A stretch of 10,003 bases of DNA from positions 1 to 10,003 of the forward strand of contig JAREAJ010000024.1 of assembly GCA_029240395.1 (NCBI GenBank). Direction: 5' to 3'. The number at the start of each line of letters is the position of its first letter. Position 1 is the stretch's first letter. The notes under the pieces were generated by a model that did no database searches, was not told where the DNA came from, and was given only the letters and a program-made list of their open reading frames with translations. The DNA is from Nitrososphaeraceae archaeon. Lineage in GTDB: Archaea; Thermoproteota; Nitrososphaeria; Nitrososphaerales; Nitrososphaeraceae. The translations under genes were made by a program, and so were the position numbers. Below are positions 1 through 6,415 of this stretch, one piece after another.

Positions 1-454
1 CAGGTGGGTCTACAGGACCCCATACCTTTATTCCTTGGAAGGTTCCTGCATTTTGTCTCTTTGTCTTAAATGATGGATCAATAGGACCATCAACCTTTGG
101 ATAGTCAGTCCCACTTCCTGTGAGGGATATAGTTGTATTACCCACAGTTGGACTAGGGATGGTAGCAGGGGATGAAGAGGGTGCAGTGCCGACAGTCTGT
201 TCAAGCGTCGGCGTTGGTTGGCCAGCCTGCGCGATAGAAGAGGTCTTGTTCTGTTGTTCAAGGCTCGGCACCGGTTGAGATTTTACCGCCCTAGGAGGAG
301 TCCCTTTCATAGAAGATTCAGCCAAAATTTTTGTTCTTTTCACAATGCAGAGCTGATTATGTATGTCCTTCATGCTTTGTAGAGTAAGAGGATTGCTGTG
401 ACCTAAGAGAGACCCACAATCAGCACATATATACTCGGTAGATGAAGGCACCAC
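1..454 (-). CDS. Partial unrecognised protein, N-terminal CxxC plus Pro/Ser/Thr-rich linker (3' end off the left edge)
   Basis: An uninterrupted frame of about 151 codons reads leftward from GTG 454 (or the adjacent GTG 451) off the edge; a TGA lies only two codons upstream of GTG 454, which fixes the start closely. There is no ATG near the start. The N-terminus reads STEYICADCGSLLG, a single CxxC, with one further Cys about 24 residues on. From about residue 50 the chain becomes rich in Pro, Ser, Thr and Gln and looks disordered, and it contains an imperfect 19-codon duplication. It then turns into more ordered sequence (TFQGIKVWGPVDPP) at the edge, so a folded domain probably continues outside. 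A TATA-like run lies about 25 bp upstream of GTG 451. Composition is protein-like throughout, and the competing arginine-rich frame at 28-261 on the same strand is a shadow. I do not recognise the family; a half zinc ribbon followed by a linker is all that can be seen. Confidence 0.6.
   Translation of the reverse strand, partial: MVPSSTEYICADCGSLLGHSNPLTLQSMKDIHNQLCIVKRTKILAESSMKGTPPRAVKSQPVPSLEQQNKTSSIAQAGQPTPTLEQTVGTAPSSSPATIPSPTVGNTTISLTGSGTDYPKVDGPIDPSFKTKRQNAGTFQGIKVWGPVDPP
198..277 (-). repeat. Imperfect 23-nt direct repeat inside the left-edge gene
   Basis: Copies at 198-220 and 255-277 match at 18 of 23 positions and start 57 nt apart, exactly 19 codons, so they are in frame. They encode QPVPSLEQ and QPTPTLEQ in the Pro/Ser/Thr-rich linker. 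This looks like a small in-frame duplication typical of disordered linkers. Confidence 0.6.
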
Positions 455-472
455 TCTTATTCAAAGTCAACC

Positions 473-480
473 ATTTATCA
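473..480 (-). promoter_or_regulatory. Possible TATA box for the left-edge gene
   Basis: On the minus strand TGATAAAT, preceded by an A-rich run, is centred about 25 bp before GTG 451. This is the spacing expected for a leaderless archaeal transcript. The match to the archaeal box A is imperfect, so this is an inference from spacing. The rest of 455-616 shows no gene or convincing RNA. Confidence 0.3.
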
Positions 481-616
481 ATTTTTGGATCTCTACATTT
501 CGCTGAATCGAGGTTTGACAACAGGATCGGACAAATGTGAAATTAGTCACGCTGCTAATACGAATTGCAATAGTTCAGAATTATACTAATCGTTTACACT
601 AAGCTACCCTACTGAG

Positions 617-988
617 TCACAATAACTTCAGATGTCGAGTAAGTTTATCTATTACCTCTACCGGCCCTGGGCCGATCCCTATGCAAGTAACAGTTCCTGA
701 TGGAATTTGTGTTAGTCCGCTGTCTTGAACTCTCGCTGCGGGGAGGCCCATCGTTTGGGCCTGGCTTTCAAGGTCAAGTAACTCCTTAAGGCCCTCAACC
801 CGCAGGACAACTTTTGCCTGTCCTGTCAAGAACCAAAGTTTTAGCCAGTCCCGTCTTGCGAGCCGCGCCCTCTCGACGGCCATTACGGCGGCGTGAGCGG
901 CTTGGGCAGCCAACTTTCCTCTTCCCATAACAATATCTTTTCTAACGACTATGACTTGCTTAAGCCCGCCCAAACCTTTGCCAATCAT
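617..988 (-). CDS. pth2: Peptidyl-tRNA hydrolase, Pth2 family
   Basis: Cytosolic enzyme that hydrolyses the ester bond of peptidyl-tRNAs released from stalled ribosomes, recycling tRNA. The 123 residues span the complete Pth2 fold. The N-terminal strand KQVIVVRKD (10-18) leads to the signature MGRGKLAAQAAHAA (21-34). Then come GQAKVVLRV (56-64), DSGLTQIPSGT (89-99), GIGPGP (104-109) and the typical C-terminus LTRHLKLL. The lysine in MGRGK and the Asp and Thr of the DSGLTQ segment are the expected active-site region. The ATG at 988 gives the usual archaeal length of roughly 115-125 residues. It lies head to head with the geranylgeranyl reductase gene, with only 35 bp between the two start codons. 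No clear box A is seen at the leaderless distance for this gene. The 162-bp stretch after its stop (455-616) contains nothing recognisable. Confidence 0.95.
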   Translation of the reverse strand: MIGKGLGGLKQVIVVRKDIVMGRGKLAAQAAHAAVMAVERARLARRDWLKLWFLTGQAKVVLRVEGLKELLDLESQAQTMGLPAARVQDSGLTQIPSGTVTCIGIGPGPVEVIDKLTRHLKLL

Positions 989-1023
989 TTATTAACCTAA
1001 TAAAAAGGATCCGTCATTGTCCC
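989..1023. promoter_or_regulatory. Short divergent promoter region between pth2 and the geranylgeranyl reductase gene
   Basis: Thirty-five bp separate two start codons that point apart. The plus strand carries an AT-rich run, CTAATAAAAA at 997-1006, centred about 22 bp before ATG 1024. This is near the place for a TATA box of a leaderless transcript of the reductase. The pth2 TATA box, if one exists, would have to fall inside the reductase coding region or this same AT-rich run. Only the location is solid; the individual boxes are weak. Confidence 0.35.
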
Positions 1024-2184
1024 ATGGAACAGGCCTACGACGTCATAATTGGTGGTGGTAGCATTTCGGGACTATTGGCTGCTAGAGAGATAGCGTCCCG
1101 AGGTCATTCAGTACTTGTTCTAGAGAAAGATCCGGAAATAGGAACCCCAGAGCACTGCGGGGGACTGGTTAGCATGGATGCCATTAAGAATCTTGGAGTC
1201 ATACCCAGAAGTAACATCATTCAAAATCAGATCAGAGCCGCAAAAATATGCTCACCCTCTAAAGATTTTGAAATCAAAGCGACCAAACAAAAAGTGCTAG
1301 TCATCGAAAGGCGCGAGTTCGACAAACAGATCGCGCTACAATCGACAAGGGCAGGGGCTGCTATAACAACTGGATGCTCCCTATTGAACGCTAGATTTAA
1401 GCCCGACTCGCCAGATGGACGCTTTCGGATTGTGACTTCTGAAGGTGAGTTCCAGTGCCGATACTTTGTGGATGCCCGAGGAATTACCTCGTTAATACAA
1501 AATTATCGTTCCGGAATTCTAGTTGCTGCTCAGTACGAAGTATACGCACCTTGGATTGAAAAAGACACAGTAATTGTTGAGTTTGACAGTTTAAAGTACC
1601 CTGGCTTTTTTGCCTGGGTTATACCTATAGGTGATGGAAGAGGCAAGGTTGGATTAGCAGGTAGGAACATCAATGTCGCACGATCTATTACCTCCTTCCT
1701 GTGTAGCAAGGGAGCGCAGTTTTCAGTGATTCGGAAGATATTTGCCCCAGTATGGATTGGAGGGCCAATTGACGAATTTGTAACAGGAAGAACCATAACT
1801 ATTGGCGACGCCGCAGGCCAAACTAAACCCACAACAGCTGGAGGCATTTATACGTGTGGACTGGCAGGGATCTATGCTGGGAAAGCTATATCTGAAGCTA
1901 TAGAGAGGAAAGAGGACCGTTACCTGCTTGACTACCAAAACGATTGGGCTAGAATATTTGAGAAAGAATTTCGACAGATGCTGCTCTTTAGGAAGGTCCT
2001 TGAACATCTAGACAATACTGCCCTGGATAGAGTATTTTCGGGAATCAATATGGCATACGTGGACAAAGCCTCGGAAGCCGGAGACTTCGATTTTCATTCA
2101 ATCTCTATTAGAAAACTTCTAAGTGTCGGCGGGCTAAAAATTTTCAGGGCGCTGCTGGACAATGAAGCTAGAAGGTTATTGTAG
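1024..2184 (+). CDS. Geranylgeranyl reductase family FAD enzyme (archaeal lipid saturation)
   Basis: Flavoprotein that reduces the isoprenoid double bonds of geranylgeranyl groups, most likely those of digeranylgeranylglycerophospholipids in archaeal membrane lipid synthesis. The 386 residues show an N-terminal FAD dinucleotide-binding fold: strand YDVIIGGGSISG (5-16), the acidic residue ending the second strand in LEKD (33-36), and EIGTPEHCGGLVS (38-50), the family's substrate/FAD-side motif with its conserved Cys. A second FAD motif, GDAAGQTKPTTAGG, lies at 261-274. The glycine-rich loop reads GGSISG rather than GxGxxG, a variant known in FAD monooxygenase-like families. Length matches the family (about 390-400). 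ATG 1024 places the dinucleotide fold right at the N-terminus, as usual. The neighbours downstream are translation genes with their own promoter, so the link may be positional only. Whether it acts on bilayer lipids or on a quinone side chain cannot be told from sequence. Confidence 0.9.
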   Translation: MEQAYDVIIGGGSISGLLAAREIASRGHSVLVLEKDPEIGTPEHCGGLVSMDAIKNLGVIPRSNIIQNQIRAAKICSPSKDFEIKATKQKVLVIERREFDKQIALQSTRAGAAITTGCSLLNARFKPDSPDGRFRIVTSEGEFQCRYFVDARGITSLIQNYRSGILVAAQYEVYAPWIEKDTVIVEFDSLKYPGFFAWVIPIGDGRGKVGLAGRNINVARSITSFLCSKGAQFSVIRKIFAPVWIGGPIDEFVTGRTITIGDAAGQTKPTTAGGIYTCGLAGIYAGKAISEAIERKEDRYLLDYQNDWARIFEKEFRQMLLFRKVLEHLDNTALDRVFSGINMAYVDKASEAGDFDFHSISIRKLLSVGGLKIFRALLDNEARRLL

Positions 2185-2193
2185 TAAGCAAGG

Positions 2194-2199
2194 TATAAA
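2194..2199 (+). promoter_or_regulatory. TATA box (box A) for the zinc ribbon - EF-1 beta - cdc48 unit
   Basis: TATAAA, in the context AGGTATAAATCCC just after the reductase stop, is an excellent archaeal box A. Transcription would start around 2220-2224. That leaves a leader of only a few bases before ATG 2228, or none for GTG 2222. Confidence 0.6.
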
Positions 2200-2227
2200 T
2201 CCCTATGGCTAGACAAGAACTGTGTCT

Positions 2228-2407
2228 ATGTCAAAACCTTTGGTTCTGCCGGTATGTACGTCATGCGGAAGGGCCGTTATGCCTAATGACCAGTGTGTAA
2301 AGTTTTACTGTCCTAGCTGTGGCTATGTAATCATATGGCGCTGTGAGAGTTGCAGAGATTTTTCCAGGCAGTACAAGTGTGTTGGTTGTGGGTTTGAGGG
2401 TCCATAA
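2228..2407 (+). CDS. Small zinc-ribbon protein with four CxxC motifs (HVO_2753-like)
   Basis: A 59-residue protein built almost entirely from four CxxC knuckles: CTSC (10-13), CPSC (28-31), CESC (39-42) and CVGC (51-54), ending in CGFEGP. This is the archaeal mini zinc-finger family usually annotated as Zn-ribbon RNA-binding protein. The motifs should bind two zinc ions, CTSC probably pairing with CPSC or in a crossed arrangement. I place the start at ATG 2228; an in-frame GTG at 2222 would add two residues, and the TATA spacing cannot separate them. Its stop is one base from the EF-1 beta start codon, so the two are almost certainly co-transcribed. From memory this pairing is conserved in several archaea, which suggests a translation-linked role. 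No direct function can be read from the sequence. Confidence 0.88.
   Translation: MSKPLVLPVCTSCGRAVMPNDQCVKFYCPSCGYVIIWRCESCRDFSRQYKCVGCGFEGP
2396..2401 (+). promoter_or_regulatory. Shine-Dalgarno-like site for EF-1 beta
   Basis: GAGGGT lies inside the last codons of the zinc-ribbon gene, seven bases before ATG 2409. It supports ATG 2409 over the upstream in-frame GTG at 2343. Confidence 0.5.
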
Positions 2408-2408
2408 T

Positions 2409-2690
2409 ATGTCGCGTCTTGTTGCTAGAGTAAAGATGTTACCTGCAGAGGAAGGTTCTGATGTGGAAAATGTTGTTATGACTCTAAGACAGAATCCACC
2501 AGCAGGAGTGGTTATGAAACAATCGATTAAAGAACCAATTGCCTTTGGACTAAATGCAATTGTCGCAGACTTTCTTCTAGATGATGCCGAAGGTGAAATG
2601 GATAGACTCGAGGCTTCACTCAAAGGTATTGCTGGCGTCGGTGAGGTCGAAGTAGTTTTCGTGAGCAGGCAGTCTGTTAACATAAAGTGA
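2409..2690 (+). CDS. ef1b: Translation elongation factor 1-beta (aEF1B)
   Basis: Guanine nucleotide exchange factor that restores the GTP form of aEF-1 alpha during elongation. The 93-residue product has the compact archaeal form (about 90 residues), equivalent to the C-terminal catalytic domain of eukaryotic EF-1 beta. It begins with the strand LVARVKMLPAEEGSD and has the diagnostic QSIKEPIAFGLNAIVADFLL (20 residues). LDDAEGEMDRLE follows, and the C-terminus is the conserved VGEVEVVFVSRQS. The same frame is open back to a GTG at 2343, which would add 22 residues overlapping the zinc-ribbon gene. ATG 2409 is preferred because it matches family length, follows the zinc-ribbon stop by one base, and has a purine-rich site at the right spacing. 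It lies between the zinc-ribbon gene and cdc48. Confidence 0.95.
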   Translation: MSRLVARVKMLPAEEGSDVENVVMTLRQNPPAGVVMKQSIKEPIAFGLNAIVADFLLDDAEGEMDRLEASLKGIAGVGEVEVVFVSRQSVNIK

Positions 2691-2720
2691 TTAGGATATG
2701 ACGGTCTAGATCCAGTGTTA

Positions 2721-2726
2721 GAGGGA
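2721..2726 (+). promoter_or_regulatory. Shine-Dalgarno-like site deciding the TTG start of cdc48
   Basis: GAGGGA ends seven bases before TTG 2734, the same spacing as at EF-1 beta. An in-frame TAG at 2719-2721 rules out longer starts. The N-domain begins within about 15 residues of this TTG, so a later start would cut into it. Confidence 0.5.
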
Positions 2727-2733
2727 AGCACTA

Positions 2734-4929
2734 TTGAAAAAATCTCGTCGAAGCAGTGGCGAGGCCCACCCAAAGATTAAGTTACGAGTTGCAGAGGCGA
2801 AGTATCGCGATGTGGGCAAAAGGCGTGCCCGTATCGATTCGCTGTCGATGGCCAAACTTGCCATTAAACCAGGGGAAATAGCCGAGCTTATCGGCAAGCG
2901 GAGTACTCCAGTTACCGTGTGGCTAGCCGAATCTCAGGAGAACGGCAGAGAGATAATCAGAATTGACGGCCAAACCCGTAAGAATGTAGGGGTAGGGCTC
3001 AATGACATGCTAACAGTACGCAAGGTTCGTTCAAAGGCAGCGAAATCCGTTTTCCTATTGCCACTAGGTCACAACGCAATGAGCATCGACGACCAATTTT
3101 GCGCCTTTGTGAGAAACAAACTCGCGGGATATCCAATCAACGAGGGAGATGAGATATCGGTAGGAGTTCTGGGTAACTCAATAGATTTTGTTATCAAGAA
3201 AATAATACCTAGAACTATTTCGAGAATCGAGAGATCTACCAAAGTAAACGTAGTTGCGCCAACAACTGTTGACGAACGACCTAGAGTCACCTACGACGAA
3301 ATTGGTGGTCTGAAGGAACAGATCAATAGGCTTAGAGAAATCGTCGAACTGCCGCTACGGCATCCAGAAGTGTTTGCTAAGCTTGGAATTGAACCACATA
3401 GTGGGATTCTCATGTATGGATCTCCGGGATGCGGAAAGACGCTAATAGCCAAGGCGCTAGCATCTGAGTCATCTGCCAATTTTTATATCATAAATGGTCC
3501 GGAGATAGTAAATAAATACTACGGAGAAACAGAAGCGCGCTTGAGAGATATTTTTAAGGAAGCAAAGGAGACGGCGCCAAGTATTATCTTCATAGATGAA
3601 ATAGATGCGATTGCACCCAAGAGAGAAGAGGCTTTTGGCGATGTAGAGAAGAGAGTTGTTGCTCAGCTTTTGTCTTTAATGGATGGAATGTCGGATCGCG
3701 GAAATGTAATTGTACTAGGTGCCACGAATAGGCCAGAAAGCATTGATCCTGCGTTGAGAAGGCCGGGTCGGTTCGATAGGGAGATTGAGATTGGTGTCCC
3801 AAATGCTCAAGGACGGTTCGAGATATTGGGCATTCACACCAGGGGAATGCCACTGGCTCAAGACATTGATCTCCAGGAGTTGGCCTTGGAACTAAATGGT
3901 TATACCGGCGCAGACATCAAGGCCTTATGCAGGGAAGCAGCCATGAAGGCACTAAGACGATACATTCCAGAGATTGATTCAGGAACGGGCAAAGTTTCGC
4001 CCGAAACACTAAGGGTTATGGATATCAGAAGCAGGGACTTTAGAGAGGGGATGAAAGAAATTATTCCTACAGCTATGAGAGAATTCTACGTAGAGGTCTC
4101 GCGCATAAAATGGGAAGACGTAGGAGGGCTGCATAATGTTAAGAGAATATTACACGATAATTTGATTATGTCTATCAAAGAGCCTGAAAATTTTTCTAGG
4201 ATGGGGGTAAGGGCTCCCCGAGGTGCTCTATTGTTTGGCCCGCCGGGGTGTGGAAAGACATTAATTGCGAAATCACTTGCGACGATAAGCTCTGCAAATA
4301 TTATAGTTGTTCGCGGACCTGAGGTACTCTCGAAGTGGGTGGGAGAATCTGAGAAGGCAATAAGAGAGATATTTCGAAAGGCAAAGTCGTCTTCACCGTG
4401 CGTGATTGTTTTTGATGAACTTGACTCATTAGCTCGTCCAAGGGGCCAAGATGATATTTCGGGAAACGAAAGAGTGCTCTCACAATTGTTGACAGAGATG
4501 GACGACTCAGGAAGTTCGGGTATCATTATTATTGGAATTACCAGCAGACCAGATCTAATAGACACGTCGCTTATTAGGCCCGGAAGACTTGATTTAATAG
4601 TCTATGTTGAATCCCCTGATGAAAAGGCAAGAAACGAGATCATTGGAAAACTAACTTCAGAAATGCCACTTTCAAAGGACGTTGACCTAGCCCAGATAGG
4701 GGCCAGAACCAAAGGCTTTAGTGGAGCGGATTTGGTGGCTCTGTGTAGAGAGGCGGCGATCAACGCGATACGTAACAAGGTAAGGATAGTCAACAACTCT
4801 GATTTTGAGAAGAGCCTGCAGTTCGTAAAGCCATCCATTACAAAAGATGTCGAGGATTGGTACGAGTCGATTAGGAGGAATCTTACCTATGCCATTCCAA
4901 AACCTCTGGATAGGACCTTTTACGGCTAA
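2734..4929 (+). CDS. cdc48: Cdc48/VAT-type AAA+ ATPase with two ATPase domains
   Basis: Hexameric unfoldase/segregase of the Cdc48/p97/VAT family, a cytosolic machine that pulls proteins apart with ATP. The 731 residues hold the double-psi-barrel N-domain (about 15-185, from KLRVAEAKYRDVG through the IRIDG strand), then D1 and D2. D1 has Walker A GSPGCGKT (229-236), pore loop KYYGE with Tyr262-Tyr263, Walker B IIFIDEID (284-291) and sensor-1 GATNRP. Its Arg-finger segment RRPGRFD is at 342-348. D2 has Walker A GPPGCGKT (502-509), pore loop KWVGE with Trp535 and Walker B VIVFDELD (557-564), but reads GITSRP where GATNRP is usual, so Ser604 replaces the sensor-1 Asn. Both Walker B glutamates are present, so both rings look hydrolysis-competent apart from that residue. 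The C-terminus ends Phe-Tyr-Gly, fitting the HbYX motif that lets ATPases dock on the 20S proteasome. The TTG start is set by a stop just upstream and a Shine-Dalgarno-like site. It is probably co-transcribed with EF-1 beta, 43 bp upstream. Confidence 0.95.
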   Translation: MKKSRRSSGEAHPKIKLRVAEAKYRDVGKRRARIDSLSMAKLAIKPGEIAELIGKRSTPVTVWLAESQENGREIIRIDGQTRKNVGVGLNDMLTVRKVRSKAAKSVFLLPLGHNAMSIDDQFCAFVRNKLAGYPINEGDEISVGVLGNSIDFVIKKIIPRTISRIERSTKVNVVAPTTVDERPRVTYDEIGGLKEQINRLREIVELPLRHPEVFAKLGIEPHSGILMYGSPGCGKTLIAKALASESSANFYIINGPEIVNKYYGETEARLRDIFKEAKETAPSIIFIDEIDAIAPKREEAFGDVEKRVVAQLLSLMDGMSDRGNVIVLGATNRPESIDPALRRPGRFDREIEIGVPNAQGRFEILGIHTRGMPLAQDIDLQELALELNGYTGADIKALCREAAMKALRRYIPEIDSGTGKVSPETLRVMDIRSRDFREGMKEIIPTAMREFYVEVSRIKWEDVGGLHNVKRILHDNLIMSIKEPENFSRMGVRAPRGALLFGPPGCGKTLIAKSLATISSANIIVVRGPEVLSKWVGESEKAIREIFRKAKSSSPCVIVFDELDSLARPRGQDDISGNERVLSQLLTEMDDSGSSGIIIIGITSRPDLIDTSLIRPGRLDLIVYVESPDEKARNEIIGKLTSEMPLSKDVDLAQIGARTKGFSGADLVALCREAAINAIRNKVRIVNNSDFEKSLQFVKPSITKDVEDWYESIRRNLTYAIPKPLDRTFYG

Positions 4930-4941
4930 TTGTTAGGCATA

Positions 4942-4950
4942 CTTATATAT
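4942..4950 (+). promoter_or_regulatory. TATA box upstream of the winged-helix gene
   Basis: CTTATATAT just after the cdc48 stop is a near-perfect archaeal box A. Transcription would start near 4970-4973. That leaves a leader of about 63 nt to ATG 5035, or about 12 nt to an in-frame GTG at 4984. This is the one clear promoter here that does not fit a leaderless start at the preferred codon. Confidence 0.55.
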
Positions 4951-5034
4951 GAAGGAGACATGCCTTGTACATAAGCGTGCGTAGTGCACTGCAGTTATGT
5001 GAGTCCGCTTCAAAGGATTAAAAACAGTGGTAGC

Positions 5035-5256
5035 ATGAAATATCCTATTCGCAATTTTGTCTTTGAAAAGATCCAAGAATCCGAAAACCTGACCGACACG
5101 GAATTACTAAATAGTCTAACAAAGGCAGGTGTCAGCCTTAGCGAGGCTGATCTAGCAAAAACACTGATCGATCTTGAAATATATGGATTAATAAGAGTTT
5201 TTTGGATCTCGAAGGAAAAGAAACGGATAGAGCTGCGTCCCAACATGACGTATTGA
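5035..5256 (+). CDS. Small winged-helix protein, function unknown
   Basis: A 73-residue protein that reads as a single winged helix: helix 1 around NFVFEKIQES (7-16), helix 2 around TDTELLNSLTKAG (20-32), recognition-like helix 3 around SEADLAKTLIDLEIYGLI (36-53), and a two-strand wing at about 54-68 (RVFWISKEKKRIEL). The layout resembles MarR/ArsR-like or TFE-like helical cores but has no dimerisation helix or ligand domain. The frame is open back to a GTG at 4984, which would add 17 residues of poor composition (MHCSYVSPLQRIKNSGS), so ATG 5035 is preferred. It has its own strong TATA box. Its stop is 18 bp from the stop of the convergent heme O synthase gene. I recall similar small winged-helix proteins in Nitrososphaerota genomes, but no assigned role. 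DNA binding is inferred from the fold only. Confidence 0.75.
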   Translation: MKYPIRNFVFEKIQESENLTDTELLNSLTKAGVSLSEADLAKTLIDLEIYGLIRVFWISKEKKRIELRPNMTY

Positions 5257-5274
5257 TATCTGGCTGGTAGAAAC

Positions 5275-6192
5275 TCATAACCTGTAGTAAAAGAGAGCGT
5301 CAAGGGCTAAGGCAATGAATATTATCACAAGATAAGGAGCCGTTACCTTGTACGCCTTCCAAGCAAAGGCCGGTGTTGGACACTTTATCAACATATAATG
5401 ATAGATGAGCATGGCTGAACCAGCAACTCCGGCTGTTATAGTATACACCAAGCCTAATCCAAAAAAATATAACGCAAGCGAGTAGGGGAGAAGAATTGCT
5501 GTGTTTAAAAAAATGTAGCCTGCTGTTTTTTCGTTCCCGATTAAGACGGGGAGCATAGGAATCCTAACGCTGGCGTACTCGTCTCTTGACCTCATTGCCA
5601 GACACCAAAAATGTGGAGGCGTCCACATGAAAACCAGCCAACCGACTAGAAAACCTGTTGCGTCGATTGAGCCAGTAGTCGACGCCCATCCCGCCATCGA
5701 AGCAGCGCTTCCTGCAAATCCTCCTATGACTATGTTAAGTACGTTGCTACGTTTGAGCCAAATTGTATAAACAACAACATAGAAAACTATACCGATGAAA
5801 ATCATTGCTGCTACGTAAGGGTTGAGGAGGAACCAGGACATACCAACCGATAAAATGCACATGAACAATCCGTAAATCATAACCGTTTTTGCCGCGATCT
5901 TGTGAGCTGGAATTGGACGCCTAGAAGTTCTTTCCATGGTTCCGTCGATGTCCCTATCATAATAATGATTAAGAGCACTTGCACCCATCGAGGCTATGGC
6001 GCCAAACAATGCAAGCAAAACTAGATCCTTCGCAGCTATATCCCAACCTACTTGAGGAGATGCATCAAACCTCGAGGCAGCCAGAGCTGAGGCTACGGCG
6101 GTTATTACCAGCACTAAAACTATTCTGGGCTTCGACACTTCCACGTATGCTCTTAAGCTCACTGCTAGGTACCTTAGGTGGCACTGTAGCAT
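5275..6192 (-). CDS. ctaB: Protoheme IX farnesyltransferase (heme O synthase), UbiA superfamily
   Basis: Integral membrane prenyltransferase that adds a farnesyl-type group to protoheme IX to make heme O, used directly or converted to heme A for heme-copper terminal oxidases. The 305 residues carry both metal-diphosphate motifs. The first is NHYYDRDID (75-83), with Asn75, Asp79 and Asp83, followed by MERTSRRPIP (86-95). The second is TPPHFW plus SRDEYASVRIPMLPV (about 191-216), with Asp204. The usual series of about nine hydrophobic segments fills the rest, beginning at KPRIVLVLVITAV (21-33). ATG 6192 is used here; an in-frame GTG at 6162 would remove ten residues and give a more typical N-terminus, so the true start is uncertain. 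No box A at the leaderless distance is convincing; GATACTAAAT at about 6226-6235 on the minus strand is a weak candidate. The gene is single, convergent with the winged-helix gene and divergent from the five-helix protein. Confidence 0.95.
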   Translation of the reverse strand: MLQCHLRYLAVSLRAYVEVSKPRIVLVLVITAVASALAASRFDASPQVGWDIAAKDLVLLALFGAIASMGASALNHYYDRDIDGTMERTSRRPIPAHKIAAKTVMIYGLFMCILSVGMSWFLLNPYVAAMIFIGIVFYVVVYTIWLKRSNVLNIVIGGFAGSAASMAGWASTTGSIDATGFLVGWLVFMWTPPHFWCLAMRSRDEYASVRIPMLPVLIGNEKTAGYIFLNTAILLPYSLALYFFGLGLVYTITAGVAGSAMLIYHYMLIKCPTPAFAWKAYKVTAPYLVIIFIALALDALFYYRL

Positions 6193-6321
6193 ACTATCAT
6201 TTAACTTATTCGAACTTCTGAAACCATTTAGTATCGGAAATAACTATTGACTTTGGGTTGCATGCCGTGACTCGATGCCGAAGCGAACGGCCATTTCAAT
6301 CCTTGATAGAAAGTCAACCTA

Positions 6322-6341
6322 GATGACATTTTACAGTCATC
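6322..6341. repeat. Inverted repeat in the ctaB / membrane-protein divergent region
   Basis: GATGAC at 6322-6327 and GTCATC at 6336-6341 form perfect 6-bp arms around an 8-base AT-rich spacer. It sits upstream of the putative TATA box of the membrane-protein gene, so an operator is possible. Arms this short also occur by chance. Confidence 0.3.
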
Positions 6342-6380
6342 GTGGACTAATCGGATTAAGTTTATGCTATCCAGAAAGGA

Positions 6381-6389
6381 TTAATTATA
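6381..6389 (+). promoter_or_regulatory. Possible TATA box for the five-helix membrane protein
   Basis: TTAATTATA is centred about 31 bp before ATG 6416, which predicts a leader of around five bases. It favours ATG 6416 over the in-frame ATG at 6323, which lies upstream of this box. Confidence 0.45.
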
Positions 6390-6415
6390 CGCTATCACGT
6401 CACAAGTATGTTATT

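Noticed and set aside
28..261. Minus-strand frame of 77 codons
   Set aside because: Rich in Arg and Leu without domain character, and it overlaps the longer, better-composed frame running from 454 to the left edge.
490..600. Possible tRNA or small RNA in the gap before pth2
   Set aside because: A GTTCAGAATT resembles a T-loop, but no acceptor or anticodon stems can be paired around it.
1530..2007. Two minus-strand frames inside the reductase gene
   Set aside because: Antisense shadows; the plus strand encodes the conserved GDAAG motif and C-terminal half.
4960..4974. Four-codon upstream frame (ATG 4960 to TAA) with a GGAG before it
   Set aside because: It lies upstream of the predicted transcription start of the winged-helix gene, so it would not be in that mRNA.
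6323..6415. N-terminal extension of the five-helix membrane protein from ATG 6323
   Set aside because: The added residues are polar and atypical, and the TATA-like box for the gene lies within them.
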